DNA of 15,502 nt from Ruminococcus sp. (GTDB lineage: Bacteria; Bacillota; Clostridia; Oscillospirales; Ruminococcaceae). This document shows, in pieces, positions 7,720-13,870 of the stretch (positions within the stretch are counted from its first letter, which is position 1; each line of letters opens with the position of its first letter). Below the pieces are notes generated by a model that was not told the DNA's origin, made no database searches, and was given only the letters and a program-made list of their open reading frames with translations. Both the position numbers and the translations under genes were made by a program. The stretch covers positions 1 to 15,502 of the forward strand of contig JAISHJ010000084.1 of the NCBI GenBank assembly GCA_031262625.1, written 5' to 3'.

Positions 7720-7895
7720 TAGAGCGCACCGCACTCGTCATAGTCAGCCCAACGCTCGTTATAGCGTTTTAAGCTAATTAATTTACAGAAAATAAACCCT
7801 GCCGACAGCAGAAAAACAAGCAGTGCACAAGCAAGAGGTGCATATTTTTTAAGGTATACCAAAAGGCTGTTATCGTATTTTTTAATTTCTTTCAT
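7719..7895 (-). CDS. Small single-pass membrane protein
   Basis: Unrecognised 58-residue protein. It has a basic N-terminus (MKEIKKYDNS), one hydrophobic segment (about 19-40, LACALLVFLLSAGFIFCKLI) and an acidic C-terminal tail (DYDECGAL), so the N-terminus is inside by the positive-inside pattern up to residue 18, although KR also follows the helix. The start ATG at 7895 lies eight bases after GGGAG; the longer frame from 7922 has no such site. Its stop codon shares a base with the amidohydrolase start. It is the first gene of that operon and lies about 40 bases after a promoter. It is too small to name a function; it might anchor or regulate the enzyme. Confidence 0.75.
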   Translation of the reverse strand: MKEIKKYDNSLLVYLKKYAPLACALLVFLLSAGFIFCKLISLKRYNERWADYDECGAL

Positions 7896-7903
7896 TATTT
7901 TTA

Positions 7904-7908
7904 CTCCC
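7904..7908 (-). promoter_or_regulatory. Ribosome-binding site of the small membrane protein
   Basis: GGGAG on the minus strand, eight bases before the ATG at 7895. It sets the start nine codons inside the longest frame. Confidence 0.7.
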
Positions 7909-7933
7909 GCGGAAAATTTCATTTGATACTATT

Positions 7934-7962
7934 ATAATAACACAAAAAGCACGAAAAAGCAA
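7934..7962 (-). promoter_or_regulatory. Sigma-A-like promoter of the amidohydrolase operon
   Basis: TTGCTT (7962-7957) and TATTAT (7939-7934) are exactly 17 bases apart on the minus strand, about 39 bases before the first start codon. The same TTGCTT hexamer and spacing recur in the NUDIX promoter. Confidence 0.7.
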
Positions 7963-7983
7963 GAGGTATTTTTTATTATACGC

Positions 7984-8562
7984 TTAATAATATCTTAAAA
8001 TAGATACTAATTTTCCCAAAACTTCACAGGAATCGCTGAGTATCGGTTCCATCTCATCATTTTCAGGTTGCAGACGGTATCTTCCGTTTTCCTTGAAAAA
8101 ACGCTTAAGTGTCGCATTTCCGTCAAGCATTACTGCGGCAATATCGCCGTTTGCACAGGTAGGAGCCTTCTCAATAACAGCAATGTCACCGTCCATGATG
8201 TACGCCTTAATCATACTGTCGCCGCGAACACGCAGTGCAAATAAATTCCCGTAGTATTTTTTGTCTGTGTGGAAGTTTATGTAATCCGTCACGTCTTCAA
8301 GGGCAGTAATAGGCTGCCCGGCAGTAATTGTCCCTATAAGAGGAATTCTTGTTGAAGATTTTCCGGTAAGCTTTACGGCACGGTTTTTACCGTCCGATTT
8401 TTCAAGCAGACCTTCGTCGACAAGACTGTTTATATACCTTGCGGCAGTAGAAGTAGAGCCGATATTCAGAGCCGAACATATCTCTCTGACAGACGGCGCG
8501 TAACCTTCCGTTTCAATTTTTTCCTTTATAAAATCGTAAACTGCCCGCAATTTATCTTTCAT
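7984..8562 (-). CDS. lexA: LexA repressor (SOS response regulator)
   Basis: Self-cleaving transcriptional repressor of DNA-damage genes; cleavage is stimulated by RecA filaments. It has 192 residues. The N-terminal winged helix-turn-helix (1-66) has the family pattern GYAPSVREIC and STSTAARYINSL. The C-terminal S24 peptidase domain has the scissile Ala81-Gly82 (TITAGQP), nucleophile Ser116 in GDSM and general base Lys153 (TLKRFF), so it should be competent for autocleavage. The start ATG is six bases after GGAGG. It follows murC by 119 bases; that gap holds two inverted repeats but no perfect Bacillus-type box (CGAAC-N4-GTTCG). Autoregulation is typical of the family but cannot be assigned to a site here. 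In many Firmicutes lexA stands near DNA-metabolism genes, so the murC neighbour is not the usual one. Confidence 0.97.
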   Translation of the reverse strand: MKDKLRAVYDFIKEKIETEGYAPSVREICSALNIGSTSTAARYINSLVDEGLLEKSDGKNRAVKLTGKSSTRIPLIGTITAGQPITALEDVTDYINFHTDKKYYGNLFALRVRGDSMIKAYIMDGDIAVIEKAPTCANGDIAAVMLDGNATLKRFFKENGRYRLQPENDEMEPILSDSCEVLGKLVSILRYY

Positions 8563-8633
8563 ATTATACCTCCGAAAAGTTAAGGTTTCCGCAAAATTCT
8601 ATGCACATTCGCCAAATTTCTACCCGTATTTCC

Positions 8634-8652
8634 GTTATTTGCGACAAATAAC
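8634..8652. promoter_or_regulatory. Perfect inverted repeat upstream of lexA, possible operator
   Basis: GTTATTTG (8634-8641), a three-base CGA spacer, and CAAATAAC (8645-8652). It has no T-tract, so it is unlikely to be an intrinsic terminator for murC. Its place 72-90 bases before the lexA start suits a dimeric repressor site. A second palindrome, CGAATATTCG, is at 8664-8673. Which protein binds is unknown. Confidence 0.45.
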
Positions 8653-8681
8653 TTCCGCTTTAACGAATATTCGCCGCATTA

Positions 8682-10145
8682 TTATAAATATTTCTTCTTG
8701 AGTTTTTCAGTTACTTTTCTTGCTACCTTATTAATATCTCCACAGCCAAGCGTTAATATTAAGTCACCGGGCAAAGCATTTTCTGCAATATAGTCAACAG
8801 TAAGCGCGAAATTTTCGTCATGATCTTCATTTTCAAAATATTTTGCTCCCGGGATAAGTCCGGCAAGATCCCGAGTGTGTATGTCGTAAATATTCTCTTC
8901 GCGCCCGCCCATAATAGCGGTCAAAAGAACAATATCCGCTTTGCTTAAAACCTTCGCGAAGTCATCAAGCAAAGTTTTCGTCCGGGAAAAGGTAAAGGGC
9001 TGATGAACCGCCCAGACACGTTTATAGCCCATCGACAGCGCAGCATCAAGCGTTACGGAAATTTCCGCCGGGTGGTGAGCGTAGTCGTCCGCCACAGTAA
9101 TACCGCCGGCTTCACCGTATTTTTCAAAGCGCCTTCCTGCACCGCGAAAGTTTGAAAGCCCTTTTGCTATCAATTCGGGAGATATTTCCATAAAATCTGC
9201 CGCTGCTGCCGCCGCAACTGCATTAATAATATTATGCCGCCCGGGGACGTGTAACGAAAGCTTACATAAAAGTTTTTTATTCTTAAAAATGTCGAATTCC
9301 GTTAATAATGGGTTAATTATTTGTATATTTTCCGGATAAAAATTATATGACGAATTACCGCCAAATGTTAATATATTTTTATCTATATTTTCCATAGTTT
9401 TGACGGTATTTTTATCTTCTCCGTTAATTATCAAAACCTTGGAAGTTTTCTCCGCAAAGTTCCTAAATGACTGACACAGGCGGTCGAAAGTACCGAAATA
9501 GTCCATATGGTCTTCGTCAATATTAAGAATAACCGCAATATCGGGCGATAATTTAAGGAAATGGTCCTTAAATTCACAGCTTTCAACTACGAAAATATCA
9601 GACTTCCCGAAAATCCCCGAACCGCCTATACAGGGGAGTTTGCCGCCTATTACCGCACTTGCGTCAATGCCTCCGTCAATGAGAATTTCTGTAATCATTG
9701 AGGTTACGGTGGTCTTCCCGTGAGTCCCGGCAACACATATGGTATTCTCAAAAAATCCCGATAAAATTCCTAAAAGTTCGCTCCGCTCTAAAATCCGCAC
9801 ACCGCTTTCGCTCGCTGCTTTCAGTTCGGGATTGCTGTCTGACACTGCCGCCGTGTAGATAATAAGGTCAGCACCGGCTAGATTTTCCGCACGCTGTCCG
9901 ATAAAAACTTTTATCCCCATCGCCCTGACAGCTTCAACTGTTTCAGTTTCGTTGTTATCCGACCCTGTAAGGAAAAATCCGGCGTTATGGAGTATCTGCG
10001 CAAGAGGATACATTCCCGAGCCGCCGATACCGATAAAATGTATATGTGAAGCATCAATATCACGTACAAAACGTTGATCTAAATCGAACATTTTATTGCC
10101 ATTTTGTGTATTTATTTCGCGGGAATTCATAAAATGTTTATCCAA
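8682..10145 (-). CDS. murC: UDP-N-acetylmuramate--L-alanine ligase (MurC)
   Basis: Cytoplasmic ATP-dependent ligase that adds L-alanine to UDP-MurNAc, the first peptide step of the peptidoglycan precursor. It has 487 residues with all three Mur-ligase domains. Key motifs are the UDP-binding GIGGSGM (39-45), P-loop GTHGKTT (140-146), NIDEDHMDYFGT (208-219), HVPGRHNI (299-306), DDYAHHPAE (353-361), HQPFTFSRT (381-389) and GCGDI (467-471). The first ~33 residues before IHFIGIGG are longer than in many MurCs, so the start is uncertain. I chose the TTG at 10145 because GAGGTG sits six bases before it. ATGs at 10130 and 10091 and a GTG at 10154 are alternatives without good spacing. It is divergent from spoVG and followed by lexA. 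Confidence 0.97.
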   Translation of the reverse strand: MDKHFMNSREINTQNGNKMFDLDQRFVRDIDASHIHFIGIGGSGMYPLAQILHNAGFFLTGSDNNETETVEAVRAMGIKVFIGQRAENLAGADLIIYTAAVSDSNPELKAASESGVRILERSELLGILSGFFENTICVAGTHGKTTVTSMITEILIDGGIDASAVIGGKLPCIGGSGIFGKSDIFVVESCEFKDHFLKLSPDIAVILNIDEDHMDYFGTFDRLCQSFRNFAEKTSKVLIINGEDKNTVKTMENIDKNILTFGGNSSYNFYPENIQIINPLLTEFDIFKNKKLLCKLSLHVPGRHNIINAVAAAAAADFMEISPELIAKGLSNFRGAGRRFEKYGEAGGITVADDYAHHPAEISVTLDAALSMGYKRVWAVHQPFTFSRTKTLLDDFAKVLSKADIVLLTAIMGGREENIYDIHTRDLAGLIPGAKYFENEDHDENFALTVDYIAENALPGDLILTLGCGDINKVARKVTEKLKKKYL

Positions 10146-10151
10146 AAAACA

Positions 10152-10157
10152 CACCTC
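10152..10157 (-). promoter_or_regulatory. Ribosome-binding site supporting a TTG start for murC
   Basis: GAGGTG on the minus strand, six bases before the TTG at 10145. The later ATG at 10130 is 21 bases away, too far for this site. Confidence 0.6.
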
Positions 10158-10192
10158 ATCAATATTGTTGACTAACTAATTTAATAAATCTT

Positions 10193-10201
10193 TGTTATAA
10201 T
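10193..10201 (+). promoter_or_regulatory. Extended -10 promoter element for spoVG
   Basis: TGTTATAAT matches the extended -10 form TGnTATAAT. A TTGACT lies upstream at 10168-10173, but the 22-base spacing is too long for a classical pair, so the extended -10 would have to carry the activity. The predicted leader is about 165 bases. Confidence 0.5.
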
Positions 10202-10221
10202 ATGTCGAGTAAGCGGTTCAA
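10194..10221 (-). promoter_or_regulatory. Candidate murC promoter overlapping the spoVG promoter
   Basis: On the minus strand TTGAAC (10221-10216) and TATAAC (10199-10194) are 16 bases apart and about 49 bases before the murC start. The -10 uses the same TTATAA core as the plus-strand element. Confidence 0.45.
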
Positions 10222-10374
10222 GCGTTAACCATCAAACAGGCACTAAGTTTGTCACTAAAGAGGCGATTAACGGTATATAAAAATATCCTTGAATATCTTA
10301 CCGCGTGCGGGGCAAAACAAATATACAGCACGAAATTTCACTATCGGGATTACTCGAAGGAGGACGTCATATTT
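10202..10374 (+). other. Long leader region of spoVG, unassigned
   Basis: About 170 bases between the promoter element and the spoVG start hold no recognised riboswitch. Complementary segments are visible: CGTTAA (10223-10228) with TTAACG (10267-10272), and CGGTA (10271-10275) with TACCG (10299-10303). The frame is open upstream of spoVG from a TTG at 10249, but no ribosome-binding site supports translation there. Confidence 0.35.
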
Positions 10375-10671
10375 ATGACCATTACAGATATCAAAATCAG
10401 GAAAATAATTCCTGACGGAAGACTCAGAGCAGTTATTTCAATCACAATTGATAATATGCTCGCCGTTCATGACATTAAAGTTGTTCAAGGCGAGGAGAGA
10501 CTTTTCGTAGCAATGCCTTCCCGTAAGGATGAAAGCAACAATTTCAGAGATATTGTTCACCCCATCAGCCCGGAAGCCCGTGCAATCATCGAAGGTACTA
10601 TCCTCAAAGCTTACGAGGAACATATGGCACAGATTGCCGCTGAATCCGAAGCAAACGAGATGGGTCTCTAA
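10375..10671 (+). CDS. spoVG: Septation/sporulation regulator SpoVG
   Basis: Small nucleic-acid-binding regulator, 98 residues, close to the usual ~95. In Bacillus it affects asymmetric septation; in other Firmicutes it binds DNA or RNA and affects the envelope and virulence genes. Family hallmarks are MTITDIKIRKI at the start, AVISITIDN (22-30), VHDIKVV, LFVAMPSRKD (43-52), FRDIVHPI (57-64) and a C-terminal helix with ILKAYEEHM. The ATG at 10375 has AAGGAGG eleven bases upstream; the frame is open further 5' but that part has no SpoVG similarity. It is monocistronic, with an intrinsic terminator just downstream. Presence suggests, but does not prove, a spore former, since non-sporing Listeria and Staphylococcus keep it. 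Confidence 0.96.
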   Translation: MTITDIKIRKIIPDGRLRAVISITIDNMLAVHDIKVVQGEERLFVAMPSRKDESNNFRDIVHPISPEARAIIEGTILKAYEEHMAQIAAESEANEMGL

Positions 10672-10698
10672 GAAGACAAGACGAAAAAAATGCTTTTC

Positions 10699-10735
10699 AC
10701 AACGAAATCCGAATGGGTTTCGTTGTTTATTTTTT
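10699..10735 (+). terminator. Intrinsic terminator after spoVG
   Basis: Perfect 9-bp stem (ACAACGAAA at 10699-10707, TTTCGTTGT at 10718-10726) followed by TTATTTTTT. It starts 27 bases after the spoVG stop. Its T-tract lies inside an 18-bp tandem repeat. Confidence 0.85.
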
Positions 10736-10760
10736 GCTCCGCGTTTATTTTTTGCTCCGC
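10725..10760. repeat. Two tandem copies of an 18-bp unit at the NUDIX gene 3' end
   Basis: GTTTATTTTTTGCTCCGC occurs at 10725-10742 and again at 10743-10760 without mismatch. On the minus strand the right-hand copy encodes the last codons of the NUDIX gene (R-S-K-K-stop), so the left copy is a second, untranslated 3' end. It also supplies the T-run of the spoVG terminator. Confidence 0.9.
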
Positions 10761-11281
10761 TTGGCAGCAATCATCAGTATCCCCGCCGCCGTTTTTGCAT
10801 CCTTAATTTCATTCGCAAGTACCATTTCAACCGCTTTTTCAAACGGTATTTTCACCATCTCAATATACTCGTCCTCATCAAAATGTGTCTCGCCGAAATG
10901 CAAAGATTTTGCATAATATATATGAATCTTTTCTGTAAGATATGCGACTGACGGATAAAGTACACCAAGGTATTCATACTCGTCGGGGACAGCACCGACT
11001 TCCTCCGCAAGTTCACGAAGCCCCGCAGAGTAGTGATCCTCCGCCGCCTCAAGCTTCCCGGCAGGGAGTTCCAAAAGTGCTTCCTTAAATGCGTAGCGAA
11101 ACTGCTTCACCAGAATAATTTCGTCATCATCGGTAAAAGCGGCAACACATACTCCACCGTTATGAAGCACAAGTTCTCTCATAACTTCGCGGTCAAAAAG
11201 CTTTGCCTTTTCAACCCTGACCTCAACGATTTTTCCTTTGAATACAAGTTCCGACGAAATCGTCTTCTCTTCTGCAATCAT
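10745..11281 (-). CDS. NUDIX hydrolase, ADP-ribose pyrophosphatase type
   Basis: Predicted Mg-dependent hydrolase that splits ADP-ribose or similar nucleoside diphosphate sugars to AMP and a sugar phosphate; 178 residues, normal for the NudF/ADPRase group. The NUDIX box fits GX5EX7REUXEEXGU exactly: Gly75, Glu81, REL at 89-91, EE at 93-94, Gly96. Upstream are VLHNGGVCVAAF and the ILVKQFRYA strand, and LELPAGK precedes the box, all typical of the ADP-ribose subgroup. LYPSVAYLTEKIHIYYA (108-124) follows. The start ATG at 11281 has GGGA a few bases upstream; a TTG four codons earlier is less likely. It is divergent from pyrE. The last four codons lie in an 18-bp tandem duplication. Confidence 0.94.
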   Translation of the reverse strand: MIAEEKTISSELVFKGKIVEVRVEKAKLFDREVMRELVLHNGGVCVAAFTDDDEIILVKQFRYAFKEALLELPAGKLEAAEDHYSAGLRELAEEVGAVPDEYEYLGVLYPSVAYLTEKIHIYYAKSLHFGETHFDEDEYIEMVKIPFEKAVEMVLANEIKDAKTAAGILMIAAKRSKK

Positions 11282-11344
11282 ATTATTTCCCAATTTTCAC
11301 TTTTTTTCGCACAATTTATTTGTACTTTTTATCTCATTATTATC

Positions 11345-11373
11345 AGTATACCACATTCACAACTAAAAAGCAA
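11345..11373 (-). promoter_or_regulatory. Sigma-A-like promoter of the NUDIX gene
   Basis: On the minus strand TTGCTT (11373-11368) and TATACT (11350-11345) are 17 bases apart, about 63 bases before the start codon. Confidence 0.7.
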
Positions 11374-11440
11374 GTGTCGACTCAAAAAAATCGAACATAT
11401 TTTTCAATATAAAAATTTTGTCAAAATTAGTTTGTACTAC

Positions 11441-11469
11441 TTGACATAACGAAAAAACTATGGTACAAT
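11441..11469 (+). promoter_or_regulatory. Strong sigma-A promoter of pyrE
   Basis: TTGACA (11441-11446) and TACAAT (11464-11469) are exactly 17 bases apart. The start codon is 33 bases downstream of the -10, so there is no room for a PyrR attenuator. Confidence 0.88.
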
Positions 11470-11502
11470 GTTCTATGAGATACTCTATCGTTCGGAGGTA
11501 AT

Positions 11503-12153
11503 ATGGCATATAAACAGGCGTTTATAAAATTTATGCACGAATGTAAAGTTTTGAAATTCGGTGAGTTTACGCTCAAAAGCGGCAGGCTTGCGCCCTATTT
11601 CATTAACACCGGCGAGTACTGTACAGGTGCACAGATAAAAAAGCTCGGCGAATTTTACGCTGATTGTATATATCAGAATAATTTGAAGGCGGACACGCTT
11701 TTCGGTCCGGCATATAAAGGAATTCCACTTGCCGTTGCCGCCGCTTCTGCGCTTTACGACAAATACAGTATTGATCTTAACTACTGTTTCGACCGCAAAG
11801 AAGCAAAGGATCACGGCGAAGGCGGAATTATCGTCGGAAAGAAACTCACTGACGGCGAAAAAGTAATAATTATCGAAGATGTTATTACCGCCGGAACTGC
11901 TATAAGACAGACACTTCCGGTGCTTAAAGCCGCCGCTGATGTAAATGTCACAGGCATGATAATATCGGTTGACAGAATGGAAAAAACAGCTTCCGGAAAG
12001 TCTGCCGCCGTCGATGTTTACGAAGAATTCGGCTTTACTGTTTATCCTATTGTAACTATCCTTGACATTATAAACGCAATCGAAGAAGAAATTATCCCCG
12101 GCAAGGAATATCTTCCGAAAATTAAGGAATACAGAGCACAGTACGGAGTATAA
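11503..12153 (+). CDS. pyrE: Orotate phosphoribosyltransferase (PyrE)
   Basis: Joins orotate to PRPP to make OMP, the fifth step of de novo pyrimidine synthesis; cytoplasmic homodimer. It has 216 residues, as expected. FGEFTLKSGRLAPYF (19-33) is the N-terminal substrate segment. FGPAYKGIPLA (67-77) is the PRPP pyrophosphate loop. FDRKEAKDHGEGG (96-108) is the flexible catalytic loop with Lys100, Lys102 and His104. IIIEDVITAGTA (122-133) is the PRPP motif. VDRMEK (156-161) follows. The ATG lies six bases after GGAGG. It stands apart from other pyr genes, is divergent from the NUDIX gene and is followed after 151 bases by an unrecognised gene on the same strand with no obvious terminator between. 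Confidence 0.97.
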   Translation: MAYKQAFIKFMHECKVLKFGEFTLKSGRLAPYFINTGEYCTGAQIKKLGEFYADCIYQNNLKADTLFGPAYKGIPLAVAAASALYDKYSIDLNYCFDRKEAKDHGEGGIIVGKKLTDGEKVIIIEDVITAGTAIRQTLPVLKAAADVNVTGMIISVDRMEKTASGKSAAVDVYEEFGFTVYPIVTILDIINAIEEEIIPGKEYLPKIKEYRAQYGV

Positions 12154-12154
12154 G

Positions 12155-12205
12155 TTCACTCTGCCAAAACGCTTGGCGGATTCACTCGGAGTGGCGGATT
12201 CACTC
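12155..12205. repeat. Short direct repeats and hairpin after pyrE
   Basis: TGGCGGATTCACTC occurs at 12174-12187 and 12192-12205 (18-base period), and the tail TTCACTC also occurs at 12155-12161. TCTGCCAA and TTGGCGGA can form an imperfect stem around 12159-12180. There is no T-tract, so this is not a standard terminator. The rest of the 151-base gap (12206-12304) has nothing I can name. Confidence 0.7.
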
Positions 12206-12249
12206 ATGCAAAGCAGGAAGGAATTCCGGCTACATAAGCAGTGCAATAT

Positions 12250-12279
12250 TTGTAAGAAAATCATAACGATTAAAATAAT
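12250..12279 (+). promoter_or_regulatory. Weak candidate promoter before the 502-residue protein
   Basis: TTGTAA (12250-12255) and AATAAT (12274-12279) with 18-base spacing, 26 bases before the GTG start. Read-through from the strong pyrE promoter is an equal explanation. Confidence 0.3.
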
Positions 12280-12304
12280 CTGTTTTGAAGGGTTGGTTTT
12301 ATAA

Positions 12305-13813
12305 GTGGGAGCAACGTTTGATATAACGGTAATCGGCGCGGAGCTTTTAGAGCTTGTCGTATTCATGGATAACAGTCCGGCGTACATGGCGTTTTCTGAG
12401 GAGATTGTAAAAATCCTCTCTGAATTTAACAAAACCGGCATCTTCGGAATGGAGATTGACACCGCCGCTTTAATCGAGTCTTCAAAAGATACCCTCACAA
12501 ATATGCAGCGCTCTTTCCTTTGTTGGACCTACAACAATAACGATACTGACTCCGATAAAAACTACTATAATTATCTCAAACTTTTCTGTAAATCCCAAGA
12601 AAAATATTTCATAGCCGCAAATGACGGTTCGCCGAAGATTACGGTTACGGAAATTCCTGCCGTAAAGAAAAAATACATAAGCTACCTATCCACAAACCCC
12701 GAGAGTTTTATCGCACTTAAAGACTTTTTCGCAGGATATATTTACGGTTACTTCTTCAACTATATCTCCGAACAGGTTATAATGCGCGAATATGCGGAGC
12801 TTCTTGTATGTCTCGGGATAATGTCGCATAAGATTCCGACTACGGGTACGGCAAGTATGAAGATGCTTCCGCGTATGAGTAAGCTGCTTGAAAACGACCG
12901 TTTTAAATATATCTCGGGGGAACTTCCGCTGTCGCTTGTGCTTGATATTATTACCGGGCGGTTTAATCTTTTAGGAATTTCGGACAGAGAAAAACTTAAA
13001 ATCCGCAGTGAAATACAGAATATCATTAATGTTGACTACGATTATTCCATAAATGACGACCTAATTAAAGACAATATTATCGTTGAGATATTTGATAAAC
13101 TCGGCAAGCAGTTTGTATCTGCGCCTGATTTTGCCGACAGCTTCTTCCGTACCTGTTTCGGCGGTATAAGAACATTTACCGACGGCGATCATGAAGACTT
13201 CGGAAATTTTACTCCGGAAAAAATTACCGAACTTATAAATAACAAATGCACTGAAGATTTTGATTCATCCTATTCCGATGAGACTCGCTTCCATGCTGAC
13301 TACTCTCTCTCGGGGAGCATTACAGGCTTCCTTTATCCGCTTATTACGAAGTCGGCGGGAATATATCACATTTCCGAAATTTATCTCTATAACCTCTTCC
13401 CTGCCCTTCACGACAGCATCTATACCGAAATTGACGAAGCAGACCTTCCGCTGTCATGGTATCAGTTCGCAACGCCGGTTTTCAAGACCGATGTTGTACG
13501 CACTCTCGGAGGAATTCCCGATTCGTCCTTCGTTATCCGTAAAGATAAAAAGGAACTTATCGACAGAATTAAGGCTGTCATGGCGGACGATTCCGGCAAT
13601 GACGGCAAGATGATAGTTTTAGAGCTGCTCCTCCCCGCAGTTTCCGGCAATATGGATTCCGCATCCTATAACCGTTTCGTTATGGAAAACCTTCTTGCGA
13701 CAAAACTCTTTGAAAAATATGTCCGCTTCCGTGCAGAAAAGGTTATAAAATCCGGACTTTCTTCTATTGACTCGAAAAAAGCATTGCTTGATAAGATTAA
13801 TTCGCTTGTGTAA
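12305..13813 (+). CDS. Unrecognised 502-residue cytoplasmic protein
   Basis: I do not recognise this family. It has no signal peptide or clear membrane helix and reads as a mostly helical, soluble protein with many Tyr, Phe, Ile, Asp and Lys residues. Visible landmarks are FFAGYIYGYFFNY (141-153), a mildly hydrophobic helix at about 157-173, FGGIRTFTDGDHEDFG (285-300), LPLSWYQFATPVFKTD (381-396) and a charged C-terminal helix. Cys occurs at 73, 95, 169, 284 and 315 but not as CxxC pairs. The GTG at 12305 directly follows an in-frame stop and has AAGGG twelve bases upstream; an ATG at residue 21 is the alternative. Codon use looks like that of its neighbours, and an excellent terminator follows, so it is a real gene. 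It may be cotranscribed with pyrE, which would not by itself imply pyrimidine work. Confidence 0.85.
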   Translation: MGATFDITVIGAELLELVVFMDNSPAYMAFSEEIVKILSEFNKTGIFGMEIDTAALIESSKDTLTNMQRSFLCWTYNNNDTDSDKNYYNYLKLFCKSQEKYFIAANDGSPKITVTEIPAVKKKYISYLSTNPESFIALKDFFAGYIYGYFFNYISEQVIMREYAELLVCLGIMSHKIPTTGTASMKMLPRMSKLLENDRFKYISGELPLSLVLDIITGRFNLLGISDREKLKIRSEIQNIINVDYDYSINDDLIKDNIIVEIFDKLGKQFVSAPDFADSFFRTCFGGIRTFTDGDHEDFGNFTPEKITELINNKCTEDFDSSYSDETRFHADYSLSGSITGFLYPLITKSAGIYHISEIYLYNLFPALHDSIYTEIDEADLPLSWYQFATPVFKTDVVRTLGGIPDSSFVIRKDKKELIDRIKAVMADDSGNDGKMIVLELLLPAVSGNMDSASYNRFVMENLLATKLFEKYVRFRAEKVIKSGLSSIDSKKALLDKINSLV

Positions 13814-13834
13814 AGAATTACTTCTTAATATAAT

Positions 13835-13870
13835 AAGAGTACTGAGGATAATGCTCAGTACTCTTTTTTT
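13835..13870. terminator. Intrinsic terminator between convergent genes
   Basis: Perfect stem AAGAGTACTGAG / CTCAGTACTCTT (12 bp) with a seven-base loop and T7 on the plus strand. It terminates the 502-residue protein gene. It abuts the ridA stop on the minus strand, where the trailing TTATTATATT is a weaker U-run, so it may work in both directions. Confidence 0.9.

Noticed and set aside
7963..7983. Possible AT-only hairpin after lexA as a terminator
   Set aside because: The stem is about six A-T pairs with no GC clamp; it is not distinguishable from background AT-rich sequence.
10168..10201. TTGACT and TATAAT as a classical promoter pair before spoVG
   Set aside because: The spacing is 22 bases, too long for sigma-A; the extended -10 reading was preferred.
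10249..10374. N-terminal extension of spoVG from a TTG
   Set aside because: The extension has no SpoVG similarity and no ribosome-binding site, while AAGGAGG precedes the ATG at 10375, which gives the normal family length.
11392..11405. CGAACATATTTTTC resembling a Bacillus LexA box between the NUDIX and pyrE promoters
   Set aside because: Only one half-site fits; the second half has three mismatches in an AT-rich region, and neither gene is a usual SOS target.
12206..12304. A 32-codon frame from an ATG after pyrE, ending directly at the GTG of the next gene, with Cys residues near CNIC
   Set aside because: There is no convincing ribosome-binding site and the length is within chance for a gap. 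Its frame runs through the 18-base repeats, which keep phase simply because 18 is a multiple of three.
11485..12498. A 337-codon open frame on the minus strand across pyrE and the start of the next gene
   Set aside because: It is antisense to pyrE, whose motifs, promoter and ribosome-binding site are unambiguous. The antisense product is low-complexity, Ser/Phe-rich and has no recognisable domain.
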